Notes: a model not told the origin generated them from the letters alone. A stretch of 64,000 bases of DNA from Pelobates cultripes (GCA_933207985.1 OW240916.1:321391872-321455871); one strand, 5' to 3'; shown: positions 10,206 to 20,724, numbered from the stretch's first letter. Translations and numbers: made by a program.

Positions 10206-12440
10206 TAAGATAGAAATTAAAAGTGTATATTGCCAGAGTCACTCAGAACAAAGCAGACTCCATTTTGCTATCTTCAGGGAAGACAGACACAAAATGTCTT
10301 TCCTTTCTGTAACTAGCCACTAGCCTGAGCTAAGGAATGCATTATGTAAACAAGACAAGTGATAAGCAATGAAGCAGGGGGATGGATTGCTCTGTTTAAA
10401 TGTTAATGGAATAGAAATAATTTTAAACACAGACACTAGTGACCGAGAAGACTAAGTAATTAATTTTACTCTCTAAATTTTACAAGGTCCCATTGTAAGT
10501 AAGGGGTGAAATTGAGTTTAGAACTGTCAATTTTAGAAATTACAACAGGAATTGTCGATGCGCTGTCTGGAGAAAATCCAAAGAAACGCTTTGAACTGAC
10601 AGCAAATTTAAGTTATGGTAGTCATTTTAGATAAGCCAAATGACGTCAAAATCGTCATCAGGAAAAGTTAACTCTTTCCTGGATAGGAAGGTTTAGTGAG
10701 GCGACTCTGCCCTCTATGGATCAAATATCTAAATTGCGATCTGCAGGTTGACCACACCTACAGTTTCCTATTGGCCTTATCAACTAATGACGTACAGAGA
10801 GTCTGGCCCTTTAAAAGTTAGGACAAAGGGAAGAGAGAGGTTAGTTTGGGCATTCAGATTCGGACATTCAGAGAGATCCAGGACAGATATTCAGGACACT
10901 CTGGGACTAACTCTCAAACTCTCTTGAACACAATTCAAGAAACACTCCTGGACAGTGAGAATTTTACTATTACTTTCTAACCAACATCACTTTTCTCTAT
11001 TACTTACACACCTCCATACAACCAATCACACTCGCATTCAAGTTCCTGGGACTACCTACTCATCTGATGAGAACATCTACATCATAACTGGTAATTATGC
11101 TGGTTTTATTTAATCAATTTAAATTAATTAAAAATTTACTAATAGCATGATATATGACTGGATAAATCACGGTCAGATTTCAATAATAATCTCATCTTCC
11201 TGTCCGCCCCCACCTCCCATGCCTCACCCTTCTGTCAGTTCCTGCATAGGCTTCCTATAAAATATAGAGCTCAATTTAAAATTCTGGTTCTTGCCTTCAA
11301 ATCTCTACATAATGCTGCTCCCACCTATCTATCCTCACTTTTACACAAGTATGTCTCGTCTAGGCCCTTACGATCTGCTGAAGACTTACGTCTATCTTCT
11401 GTCCGTACTCCCACCTCTGATGCTCGCCTTCAAGATTTCTCGAGTGCTGCACCGTTCCTGTGAAACTCACTTCCCTCCTCCGATGGATGCTCACCCAGTC
11501 TCCACTCCTTCAAAAAATTGTGAAAAACCCGCTTCTTCATAAAAGCGTATGAATTAAACTGTCAGTAGCTCCTGACTGATTCCTCTTCTGCAACTGTCAC
11601 TAGTCTAATACTATCCTTACCTTTTTGTGTCATTTTACCCCACTCCCTCTAGCGTGTAAGCTCATTGAACAGGGCCCTCAAACCCTCTGTTCCTGTGTGT
11701 CCAACTAGTCTGGTTACAACGACATGTCTGTTCTTCCACATTGTAAAGCGCTGCGGAATTTGACGGCGCTCTATAAATATCATAATAATAATAATTGAGA
11801 AATCTTAGTTAACTAAAAAATATGTAGTTATAACACTCCATTCTGCAGGTGGAGTCAGATAATTACATAGTACTGGTATCTTACCACGTGTTAGCATACC
11901 GCTGTTTTTATCCATGTGTATTGATTTGCTCTGAAATAAGATCGTAAATCTTAGGTAGAGTTAAATTTGGCTTTTGTAAAAATCTGGTAGATTATTCTTA
12001 TTGGATGGTTCCAGGAAATGATTAATGAGCTGGTTTGAATGTTATTTTAATTGAAAATTACATGAGAATAGGATATTATATGCCTAGGAGGATCTAGCCA
12101 GCATTGAAAGGGTTACTCAGTTGATCTAACTGTTAGCCAAGGTTTTATGGCTTTTCGCTGGAAGTTTTTGCATTCTGTATCTGTGAAGTACCCTCATAAA
12201 TCTTGTAAGTTTTGACAGTTGGATTGTTTTAATATTGCCATGGTATTACATACTTATGTTATACTAAATATTCACTGATTATTATCATGCATGCTGCCTA
12301 ATATTATTATTATTTTATTTGTCACAATAAATTATATCTATTTTTATAACAAATTGTGATTTTATTTGTATGGAATACATTTCACTTACATGATAACGAT
12401 CTCTAAGATCTAAGAGAATTGAAATAGTGGGCAATTCTCA
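10170..12440. mobile_element. Insertion splitting Ngaro gag, LTR-like
   Basis: The insertion is defined by the break in gag: the conserved gag core stops near 10165 and resumes near 12443 in another frame. It begins near tgtcaggatatttatatcgg, which has the TG start of an LTR. It contains a promoter-like cluster: tgacgtca (10644), cctattggcc (10771) and tttaaaag (10811). Far downstream is caataaa (about 12324). It has no protein-coding capacity of its own apart from the L2 fragment nested at 11170-11795. I read it as a long solo LTR with a LINE inside. I could not find a convincing target duplication, so the class is unproven. Confidence 0.4.
11170..11795 (+). mobile_element. L2-type LINE, 3' end
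   Basis: Fragments of the C-terminal extension of a CR1/L2-group reverse transcriptase are readable across frames: LAFKSLHNAAPTYLSSLL, then SRPLRSAEDLRL, SAAPF and NSLPSSD. The non-coding tail has the hallmark tgtaaagcgctgcggaattt, ggcgctctataaat and an (ATA)n end at about 11780. This is a 5'-truncated, frameshifted copy, as is normal for LINEs. It lies inside the LTR-like insertion, so it is younger than that. Confidence 0.8.
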
Positions 12441-12442
12441 AC

Positions 12443-12976
12443 TGTATATCATCCCATAAATATCCCTCGGAAAAGGATAGGGAGAAGTATCGTTTTTGCA
12501 AAATTCCCAAGACCTTTGGGAACTGGATTCGGGCGTTCTCTATTTTGGCCAGCGTGGTTGGGGAAAAGTCTCCCCAAAAGTGCTCTGTGCTGTTCTGTTA
12601 TCAGGACACGATCTGGAACGCTTGTCACACCTATAGGGGGCTGGGTTGGTGGAATTACGATGAGCAGTTTCAACAGCGGCTGGCAGTGCGTCCCTCGATG
12701 TCGTGGGATCAGACGGATATCGGCCTCTGGCTTTCCATCATGACTCGTCCAGTCCCTCAACAGGGCACGTTTTCATCCATTCTTGGGGGGGCCTCCGGTC
12801 ACTGTAAGTGGAGGTCCTCATCCCGGTTTAAGCACGAGTGCTCCGGCTGCGGTGGGGCCCATCCTGCCTCCTGCTATTTCAAATGGGGAAAAACAGGTGA
12901 GAAAGGGGACATGGGGGCTAAGGGCGATGACTCCAGTCCTCGTAAACGCGATGTGCCCGAGGCTCGAGCTTTATAG
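12443..12976 (+). pseudogene. Ngaro-like element A: gag, 3' half with zinc knuckle
   Basis: This continues ORF1 after the insertion. The frame reads KYPSEKDREKYRFCKIPKTF, then NWIRAFSILASVVGEK, WWNYDEQFQQRLAVRPSM and a C-terminal cysteine motif CSGCGGAHPASC near 12838-12885. It then has a charged tail and stops at 12976. The order matches ORF1 of Ngaro/DIRS-type elements, which package the RNA. The pol frame opens inside its last part (from about 12783), so gag and pol overlap in different frames. The motif WDQTDIGLWLSIMT recurs in the minus-strand remnant C (30.4 kb), showing that the two are the same family. Confidence 0.75.
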
Positions 12977-13990
12977 GAATCGGGCTGCGGCGCGGATCCT
13001 GGTGGAAGGGTTTGAGCAGGGGTTTTGGATTCCTTTCTCTGAGCACCCTCCGCTGCTCTCTGTACGAAACCTCAAATCCGTGCAAGCTTTCCCTCAGGTA
13101 GTACAGGAAAAATTGGATAAAGAGGTCTCCTTGGGTCGGATGGCCGGCCCGTTCTCCGCCCCACCGATGGCTAATTTGCGGGTTTCTCATTTGGGTGTAG
13201 TGCCTAAGAAGGATCCCGGTAAGTATAGTTTCATTCACCATTTGTCGTACCCTCGAGGGGGTTCAGTGAATGATGACATTTCCGCTGAACTTTGCAGGGT
13301 TTCCTACGCATCCTTTGATGCGGAGGTTCGCATGGTGAGTGCGGCGGGCCCGGGGGCGTTGCTGGCTAAAGCGGATGTGGAATCTGCCTTCCAGCTGCTC
13401 CCGGTGCATCTGGAGTTCCATCATCTTTTGGAGTGTGCCTTTGAGGGCCAGTTTTTTGTGGACATGTGCCTCCCTATGGGTTGCTCGCTGTCCTGTTTTT
13501 ATTTTGAGTGCTTTAGCACTTTTCTGGCATGGGTGGTGCGGAGGGAAGCAGTGGTCACTTCCCTCCTGCACTACCATGATGATTTCCTGTGTGTAGGTCT
13601 GGCGGAGTCGCACGTCTGTGCCCTTCTGCTGCGGGTTCTCGGGGAAGTGTTTCAGCACTTCGGGGTTCCGTTGGCTTATGACAAGACAGTGGCGTTTCTG
13701 GAGCTCTTCCCTATCTTGGTAGCTCTGGAGGTATGGGGTTCCCTGCTGGTGGATAGACGAGAGGTCTTCCATTGTGTCAACTTGGGTGTAGTGCAGGCTA
13801 TCAACCAGCTGTCTGCTTCTTCCCCCCCGTGGTTCGCTTACTGCGGCGCCTAGTTCTGCGCTGTCTGGAACTGAATGTGTATTGTAGGGCTGTGCACATC
13901 CCGGGTGTTCGTAATGTGATGGCCGATGCTCTCTCTCGTTCACAGTGGACATGTTTCGGGCAGTGGCTTCGCAGGCCGAATTGAAGGGTG
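12960..13990 (+). pseudogene. Ngaro-like element A: reverse transcriptase and RNase H
   Basis: This copies element RNA into DNA. The frame 12783-13853 carries, in order, the RT entry region (FWIPFSEHPP), VPKKDPGKYSFIHHLSYPRG, SVNDDI, the first catalytic aspartate region (LLAKADVESAFQLLPVH), CLPMGCSLS and the catalytic box HYHDDFLCVG (a YxDD variant), so the RT core is complete. Near 13770-13853 the frame slips: the RNase H tail (NVYCRAVHIPGVRNVMADAL, then SRSQW) is in another frame and ends at 13984. This domain order and the ensuing tyrosine recombinase exclude LTR and LINE classes. The frameshift makes this copy inactive. Confidence 0.85.
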
Positions 13991-14873
13991 TCCTGTGTCT
14001 GACAGAGATGTGATCCTTGGGTCTGACAGACTAATGGAGTTGGTCCGTGGGTCGATCACTGCGGCTAGATGGGACCGCTATAATAAGGTTTGGAGGGAAT
14101 GGGACGTGTGGGAAAGGTCCTACGGGGGCTTCCGGGACTCGTCCACTCGCCTGCAGGGTTTGGTTCTTCTCTTGGGGTATTGGGAGGCTGCAGGGTTGTC
14201 TCCCTCGGTCATTTTGGCGCACTTGACGGGGCTCAGCTTCCTGTTTAAGTTGCGGGGTTGGGACGTTCATTGTACACCAGGGGCTAAAGGGTTTGAGGCG
14301 GGGGGGGTGTCTACGCGAGACTCGAGGTGTCCTGTCTCGGGCACGCTCCTAACTACTTTGTGTGCGGCGTTGCACGGGGTTTGCCATTCGGATTTCGAGG
14401 TTTAGCTCTTTCACCTGGCCTTTTCCTTGGCATTCTTTGGTGCCATGCAGATTGGGGAGCTGTTCGGGGACGTTTCGTGCACCGCTGATCGGTTCTCGTT
14501 CAGGATCCGCCGCTCTAAGACGGATGTCTTAGGGAGGGGTAAGTGGGTCCGGTTGGGGGCCGTGCCGGGTTCCGGCATTTGTCCTGTTTGGTCCTTTGGG
14601 GAATATTGTTCTTTGCGCCCTTCTCCCGCGCTGCCACTCCTGGTGCATGGGGATGGTAGTTTCCTTTCCCATTTCCAGTTTATTAGAGTGTTTTGTTTGG
14701 GGCTGGAAGCCGTGGGATTGGATAGCAGGGAGTTCGGGGGCCATTCATTCCGTATTGGGGCGGCTACCGAGGCCTCTAGGCTTGGCATGCCAGCGCAGGT
14801 GGTTCAGAGGATTGGTAGGTGGGACTCGAGACGTTATGTTTCCTATGTTCGTTCGGACGGTTTATTGATGTGA
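13990..14873 (+). pseudogene. Ngaro-like element A: tyrosine recombinase
   Basis: This DNA strand-exchange enzyme replaces integrase in this retroelement class. The frame from about 14000 gives ARWDRYNKVWREW and the N-terminal core-binding half, hits a TAG at 14403-14405, then continues in frame. The catalytic half shows AFFGAMQIGELF, where the first catalytic arginine is replaced by glutamine; RRSKTD (lysine); GHSFRIGAATEA (H-x-x-R); GRWDSRR (W in place of H); and the nucleophile region RYVSYVRSDG. It ends at 14873, about 300 residues in total. The Arg-to-Gln change and the stop show a dead copy. Homologous fragments occur in remnant C (29.9-30.4 kb). Confidence 0.85.
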
Positions 14874-14884
14874 TTTCTTTCCGC

Positions 14885-15422
14885 AGTTTCGGTTCCCCCC
14901 AGGATCTGGATCATCGGGCACTCTTATGTTTACTGGGCTAGGCAGCGTGTGGCGGTTCGGCCTGGAGGCGAGACGTTGGGTTTCATGCCTTCCGAAGCAA
15001 AGGTTCGATGGCTCGGTGCGAGGGGTATGAGGTGGTCCCGGCTCCTCCCCGAGTTGGTGCAGTTGTCCCATCTCCTGGGTGCGCCGAGTGTCCTGGTGAT
15101 CCACCTGGGAGGGAATGACCTGGGTTCAGTGCCCATTTGGGATTAGATTTCGGCAGTGAGGTGGGACTTAGCCTGCATTTTGGTTTTGTTTCTCTTCGTG
15201 CGCTTGGTGTGGTCTGAAGTCATTGCCCGTAACTATTGGCGTGGCACCAGGAGCCAAAGTGCCATGGAGCGTTGCCGACGCAAGTTAAACAGGTGGGTTT
15301 CCCAGTTTGTTTTGGGGGTTCGGGGGATCCCGGTCCGCCATAGGGTTTTTGAGCGGGAGACGGCTCATTTTTTTTCGGGGGTATGGGGTACACCTAACGG
15401 AGGTCGGGCTCGACCTTTTTAA
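14885..15422 (+). pseudogene. Ngaro-like element A: SGNH/GDSL-type hydrolase domain
   Basis: Directly downstream of the recombinase the frame reads RIWIIGHSYVYWARQRVAVR, then RWSRLLPELVQLSHLL and VLVIHLGGNDLG. This pattern fits block I (IIGHSY, GHS in place of GDS) and block III (GGND) of SGNH esterases. A stop at 15144-15146 is followed in frame by a C-terminal part (NYWRGTRSQSAMERCRRKLN and VRHRVFERETAHFF) ending at 15422. Vertebrate Ngaro elements are known to carry such a hydrolase; its role in the element is not established. Remnant C repeats the start (WLVGHSYVYWAHLRV), so the domain belongs to the element and is not a captured neighbour. Confidence 0.75.
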
Positions 15423-15720
15423 TCTCGCCCTACAGGAGGCAGTGGAACAGACCATGGGTAGTTTTGGTGGGGTTCCTTGCTGATTTAGGGGTAAAGCAGC
15501 GGGTCTGGTGGCGGGGGTATGTCCTTGCCAATTAAGTTTGAGGGGTTATGTTTAAGGATGGAGTAAGTTCTTTATGTTTGCAGGTCTCAACCTCCCCTGC
15601 TTCAAAGGGTTAACATTAGGTTGCCTGAGGTGTCGTGCCCATCGAGCGTGGATAAGGTCGGCTGATGGCGGGCATTGGAAGGATATGATTTTATGACGAG
15701 GGGGAAAGTGAGAGGAAGTG
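15423..15720 (+). mobile_element. Ngaro-like element A: 3' non-coding tail
   Basis: Shares with 28230-28460 the motifs gtgtccttgccaat, ggtctcaacctcccctgct, the gtgcccaccgag-like segment, and gacga/gacaagggggaa in the same order. This defines the 3' tail of the family. The tail is cut short here by the MITE-like repeat beginning near 15725. Confidence 0.65.
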
Positions 15721-15724
15721 GTGA

Positions 15725-15985
15725 TTAGGAACCACTGTATGTTTATCGGCAACATACATAACACACTCAGATAACCAGACAGGAAACCATAGGATGGCAC
15801 TGAGTAATATTTACTCCTTTGGCTGAGATCATCAGAATTGTCAATCTCAGCCAATCCAATGTTTTCATATGAGAAAGCACTGGATTGGCTTAGATCATCA
15901 GTTCTGACGTTCTCCATCAAGGAGGCAGGGCAGAGGCGAAGCCAAATGTTGCCCTGGCCAGACAGCATATTCTCATAGAGATGCA
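15725..15985. repeat. MITE-like repeat
   Basis: Contains internal inverted segments (gctgagatcatcagaattg against caatctcagcc) and the motif ggattggcttagatcatcag shared with window positions 1-120. Non-coding. The small minus-strand open frame through it is chance. Confidence 0.4.
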
Positions 15986-15989
15986 TTGA

Positions 15990-17315
15990 ATTTATCTATT
16001 TAACATATTTATAAATGATCTTGAAATAGTCATTGAAAGCTTTGTAAAGTAATAGAATGTGAGCAGGATATTGCTTTGCTGCAGAGGGATTTGGATAGAT
16101 TGGGGAACTGGGCACTAAAATGGCAGATGAAATTTAATTTAGAGAAATGCAAAGTTATGCACTTCGGGGTTAAGAATGCACAAGCAATTTACACACTAAA
16201 TGGTAGTGAATTAGGGATAACCACACACAAGAAGGATTTGGGAATTGTTATAGACAATAAATTAGGCAGCAATATGCAATGTCAATCTGCAGTTGCTAAG
16301 GCCAGTAAGTAGTGATGTCCCGAACGGTTCACCGAACGGTTTGCCACGAACGGTTCGCCACGGACTCATCATTGAGTAAACTTTGACCCTGTACCTCACA
16401 GTCAGCAGACACATTCCAGCCAATAAACAGCAAACCTTCCCTCCCAGACCCTCCCACCTCCTGGACAGCATCCATTTTGAAGCTGCATTCTTAGTGAGCT
16501 GACTGTGAGGTACAGGGTCAAAGTTTACTCAATGATGAGTCCATGGCGAACAGTCCGTGGTGAACCGTTCGTGGCGAACCGTTCGGCGAACCGTTCGGCG
16601 AACCGTTTGGGACATCACTACCAGTAAGGTTTTGTCATGTATAAATTCTCAGGATGAAAATATAATTTTGCCTCTTTATAAATCGCTGGTAAGACCACAC
16701 CTTGAATATGTTGTGCAATTTTGGTCACCTGAAAAAGTGCAGAGACGAGCTACAAAATTAATAAAAGGAATGGAGCATTTTAGTTATGAAGGAAGGTTAA
16801 AAAAAATCTAAATCTCTTTAGTTTGGAAAAACGGCACCTCAGAGCGGATATGATAATATTTTACAATATTCGGGGCCAGTACAAACCATTATCTGGAAAT
16901 CTATTCATAAACAGGGCTATACATAGGACACGAGGTCACACATTTAGGCTGGAAGAAAGGAGATTTCATCTAAGGCAAAGAAAAGGTTTTTTTTACAGTA
17001 AGAGCAATAAGGATATGGAATTCTCTACCTGAAGAGGTGGTTTTATCAGAGTCCATACAGATGTTTAAACTAAAATTTGGATAAATACTTGCAAAAACAT
17101 AACATACAGGGATATAATTTCTAATTAGTGGGGTAATAGCTGCTTGATCCAAGGAGACAACTGACTGCTATTTTGGGGTCAAGAAGGAATTTTTTCCTGG
17201 TTTGCTGCAAAATTGGAAGCACTTCAGACTAGGTTTTTTTTTTGCCTTCTTTTGGATCAACAGCAAAAACATATATATGAGGAAAGCTGAACTTGATGTA
17301 TGTAACTATTTAATG
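15990..17315 (+). mobile_element. CR1-type LINE, 3' part
   Basis: A 5'-truncated CR1-like LINE. Frames preserve IFINDLE at the start (the FADD-box region is lost), then QRDLDRLGNWALKWQMKFNL, LGITTHKKDLGIVIDNKLGS, KSLVRPHLEYVVQFWSP, QRRATKLIKGMEHFSYEGRL and SLEKRHLRADMI. The tail has the family's 3' signature ttggatcaacagcaaaaaca and gaggaaagctgaacttgatg. A 311-bp hAT MITE sits in the middle (16310-16620). Several frameshifts and stops are present. The related copy at 59035-60302 is better preserved. Confidence 0.85.
16310..16620. mobile_element. hAT MITE inside CR1, 8-bp TSD
   Basis: Near-palindromic ends TAGTGATGTCCCGAACGG and its complement bound the element. It is flanked on both sides by CCAGTAAG (16302-16309 and 16621-16628), a perfect 8-bp target-site duplication, and removal restores the CR1 frame around AKASK/ASKVLSC. 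An internal long inverted repeat (gagtaaactttgaccctgta against its complement) would fold the whole element. The short open frame that runs from the MITE into CR1 (16557-16811) is an artefact of the insertion. Confidence 0.92.
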
Positions 17316-17508
17316 CATCGTAACGTGGAATGTTCAGCGCCTCCATGCAGAGCATGGAGACGCTGAATGTCAGAAGCACCTCTGAAGGACTGTTACAGGA
17401 GGTGTCACTAGGCAGCAATGTAAACACCGCCTTTTCATGAAAATGCCTGCAGGGACAGCCACAACAACTACATTAAGCTGTAGTTCTGGCGACTTTAGTG
17501 TCCCTTTA
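17316..17508. mobile_element. MITE fragment, piggyBac-type end
   Basis: Ends tttagtgtccctTTAA and carries aatgtaaacaccgccttttc and gctgtagttctgg, as in 120-336. A short inverted stem, cagcgcctccatgc against gcatggagacgctg, lies at 17337-17365. Non-coding. Confidence 0.5.
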
Positions 17509-17519
17509 AGGCAGCTGTG

Positions 17520-18010
17520 CTCTTAGTTCGACTATTCTGGCTTGATCTAAATTAATTTTAAATTATCACCTAAATAACACTGAAAGTCTAAAATAGTTGA
17601 GTTGGTCAATTTTTCCAAACCTGATATTTTTTCCTAAATTTTTAAGTTTTTATTTCACTGCAACCTATTGTTTCCCGTTTGCTAGGGAAGCCCATTTGGG
17701 TGATGAATGTAGACTGTGGGCTCTAGTGCTGCATGAGACAGTCCTGCATCCAGGAACACCAGGGAACTCAATCAGGGAAGGCACGACAGAACCCTCAAAT
17801 TTAAACCTGTTGGGTGAGCCTGCAATAACAATTTTCGGTGGTTAATTCCACCTCGTTATTGTTGTTACAGTAAAAAACCCTCTCTACTACTGGAGTCCTA
17901 ATGGGTGGCTATCAATATGGTGTCATTTTTAGAAGAACCCTTCTTTCTGACACTAAGAGAGTTAAGATTCCATTATATAAAACATACAATTTGTATTAAG
18001 GACCAAATAT
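17520..18010. other. Non-coding stretch
   Basis: No gene or recognised element seen. Confidence 0.5.
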
Positions 18011-18014
18011 GAGA

Positions 18015-18150
18015 ATACTTTATACAATCTGATTACAGTATTAGTAGCTGAGGCAGCGTTACCTGTGATCAGGACTTGTCTGTACGCATTGTACATCTAT
18101 ACTCTACAATTTAAACTGCCCCAGGGAAGTAAATACTCTCGATATCAGAG
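18015..18150 (+). repeat. Unclassified 130-bp repeat, copy 1
   Basis: Very similar to 50330-50460 over its whole length (shared runs include gctgaggcagcgttacct and aggacttgtctgt). No TIR, poly-A tail or coding sense is evident. It could be a SINE body or part of a larger ancient element. Confidence 0.6.
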
Positions 18151-18289
18151 TATGCTATCCAAGGAACACATGCAGACTAGTGAGACTAAAGACTACTAAA
18201 GTCACCTAGATCATTGCATCTCAATGATGTTGTTTTAACCCCTCAGTTGTAAAATATAGCCATTTTGCAGACATGGCAAGGTTTACCTT

Positions 18290-18668
18290 GATGGGTTAAA
18301 CATGCAGCTTGCGTGTAAAACTCGGTCTCGTGACTTGGAAGCTCATAGGAAAGCATTGGATTCAATAGTTTCCTATGAAAATCACTAGAAGCACACATGA
18401 CACTTGCCGCGCATGCATGTTAGGTTCACAATGCTCCTGTACGAGGATCTTTGGTTTAGACTATTGGCGGAGGAGACCATGCCTCATCAATGATGTAGTA
18501 ATAGGTGGAGAGGTGAGCAGTGCCGGGGGTGTCTCGGTGATTGAAGAGGCAAGTAAAACGTTTTTTATTTTTTTTTATAATATTTTGTCAAACAGTGGGG
18601 ACTACTATAGAAAAGGACTCTATAGCATTAGGAATACAGATTTGTATAACTAACATTATAGTGTTCCT
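18290..18668. mobile_element. piggyBac-type MITE (right end clear)
   Basis: The right end reads ttatagtgttcctTTAA, a TIR variant common in this window (also aaaggaacactacag at 63124). Inside is the cataggaaagcattggattc/tttcctatg motif seen in the other MITEs. The left end cannot be fixed. Non-coding; the 92-codon open frame is chance. Confidence 0.5.
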
Positions 18669-18672
18669 TTAA

Positions 18673-19470
18673 GGACTAGCAATATTTTGGACAGCAATGA
18701 TAGGATGCCAGAGGTGATAGGCTAAGCCACCAAGCCACGTACAAACTATCACTGCTGCCCTAGTCATATATACATCAGGCTGCACTATACAATTTCAAAT
18801 GGCAGTCAATGAATTAAAAGCAAGTGTGAAATAAACTACATAGGCAAAAAAGGGTTTGTTTTATAGACAGGAAGATTTTTTTTTATGTTGTATTTTATTA
18901 GTTAAATGGGAATTGTGAAGAACTGACAAGGGACAGCGGGGGCTTGCCTATATGGGAAATTGGGGCAGCACCTATGATTACAATTATATGTGTATATAGC
19001 ACCAACATATTCCACAACGCTGTACATTAGAATCAGCTTTTATATGGGGGAAAAATAATAATAAAAAATGATGTATGTATATATATATATATCCAGGGAA
19101 GCCCACCAAGGACAATGGAAGAGAGGTAAAATGGCAGACCTTTCTGACAGTAGAATGTCAGAAAAAAAACAAGTGAACAAAGGCACTTATGAAATAAAAT
19201 ATACAAATTAAATCAAGCAGCACCTATTTAAGTGCCATAACCGCAAAATAAACACTCAACTGCAAAAATAAAAGGTGCACTGTGTCTTTAAGACCAAAAT
19301 ATTTCTTTCAATGTGATAATTATATTAGTATTGAAGTGCAATGTAAATACAAAAAGTGCTCATTTGTTGAATCTAAATAAAGTTATAATAACAAAGTAGG
19401 TTGTAGCAGATGTCGTTGAAACATTTTATTCATTCAAACATTGGATTTTTTATTCAATCAAACAGGGAGG
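18673..19470. other. AT-rich non-coding stretch
   Basis: No gene seen. Contains a short (TA)n tract at about 19076-19092 and A-rich runs. Confidence 0.5.
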
Positions 19471-19479
19471 CAAATGGAC

Positions 19480-20724
19480 TGTGACGAGACCAATCTCGCC
19501 ACATTGCATTGGAGAAGCCTGGTTGCCCACCTGTTGCCTCTGGACTATGGCCCCATGTTAAAAAGCCTTCTTTTCCCCTGCAGAAAAGGCTTGTTCGTGC
19601 CTTTCTGCCCGGTGTTCGGTAAATTCAATCTACCGAACAAACAACCGATTGACTGGACCACCTGTATTGGGAGTTTGTCGGCAATATACCTCACAGAAGC
19701 TGCGGTTAACCGCAGCTTAATTGACAAATGATGGGTGGCCTTTGTTCGTTTGCCGAACACGTGGCGGCGGCCATTTTAAAGTCCCGAGCGGTCAGCGGTG
19801 TTCAGCGCCCAAACTATGGAACTGGAAACGGACACCTATTTGCGCGAACACCGCTGAGCCGTCAGCCTCCTTGCTTCTGCAGTCGGTCATTTAACCGGAT
19901 GCCTGTTCATTCGGTAGTTTAAACCGGATGAACAGCATTACCCCAGATAGCCATCCCGTGGAGTCTATTCGTATGGAGAACAGACTTTGTGAACACTTTA
20001 ACTCCACGGCGATTGGACTGTGTGCATAGGATCTTAGCGCTATTCGGTACTTTTGTGCGCTCAGATCCCAGCTATCTGGGGATGGGTTACATGTATATAT
20101 TTTATGTGACAAATGTAACATTATGTATTTTATTGTATTTTAGTGTTTTATTGTAACCATGTGGTTAATGGAGTTGCGCCTCTGTCCTTGGAGATAATTG
20201 GATTACTTCCCAATTATCTCCAGGATAGAGGGGAGGGATTGTACTGTGGGAGTGTTTTAACCCTGTATGCCTGTGATTGGTCATTTTACCATTTGTGTCC
20301 CAGTCTTCCATCTGGTACCCTAGGGGAGTGTCCACTAGGTGGAAGACCTGCATATATACCGGGCAGGTAGCCCACATTAAACCAGACCATTGCTTGACCC
20401 TCAACACAGAGCTCTGTCTCGTCTTTGGGGGGATTTACTGTATGCTGTTAGAGACTGATTGCCAGGAGTGTAAGCTGCTTGGGTGCTTTTCCTGTTCGTC
20501 TGCTAGCAGCTATTCGTGAGGTTCCTGTTCGGGAGTTTGGAGTGCTACTTTGTATGCAGTTCGGGAGTTTGGAGCATTCCCTTGTATGCAGTTCGGGAGT
20601 TTAGAGCATTTCCTTGTATGCAGTTCGGGAGTTTGGTGTTCTGCAGTAGCTGTGCCTGTATCTCTGGAAGGGGAAGATCTACTAAACGGCTTTTAACCCC
20701 TTTTATGCCCGGGGTGCCGTTACA
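19480..20724 (+). mobile_element. Solo Gypsy LTR (1245 bp) with 5-bp TSD
   Basis: Starts TGTGACGAGACC and ends GTGCCGTTACA, matching the end of the Gypsy LTRs at 34617 and 40090. It is flanked by TGGAC on both sides (19475-19479 and 20725-20729), so the element inserted intact and recombined to a solo LTR. The plausible promoter is catatatacc (20351) before a short leader. A conserved folded region lies at 19940-20082 and a hairpin at 20190-20221 (ggagataattgg against ccaattatctcc). The open frames inside are non-coding. Confidence 0.9.
20526..20640 (+). repeat. 33-bp tandem repeat in LTR U5
   Basis: Three to four copies of a unit with gttcgggagtttggagcat and tccttgtatgca. The related full-length Gypsy LTRs have only one degenerate copy (cgttcgggagattggagtat), so this is a lineage-specific expansion downstream of the promoter. 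Confidence 0.8.

Noticed and set aside
16557..16811. 84-codon frame joining MITE and CR1
   Set aside because: The first half is MITE sequence; the junction is the insertion site with its TSD.
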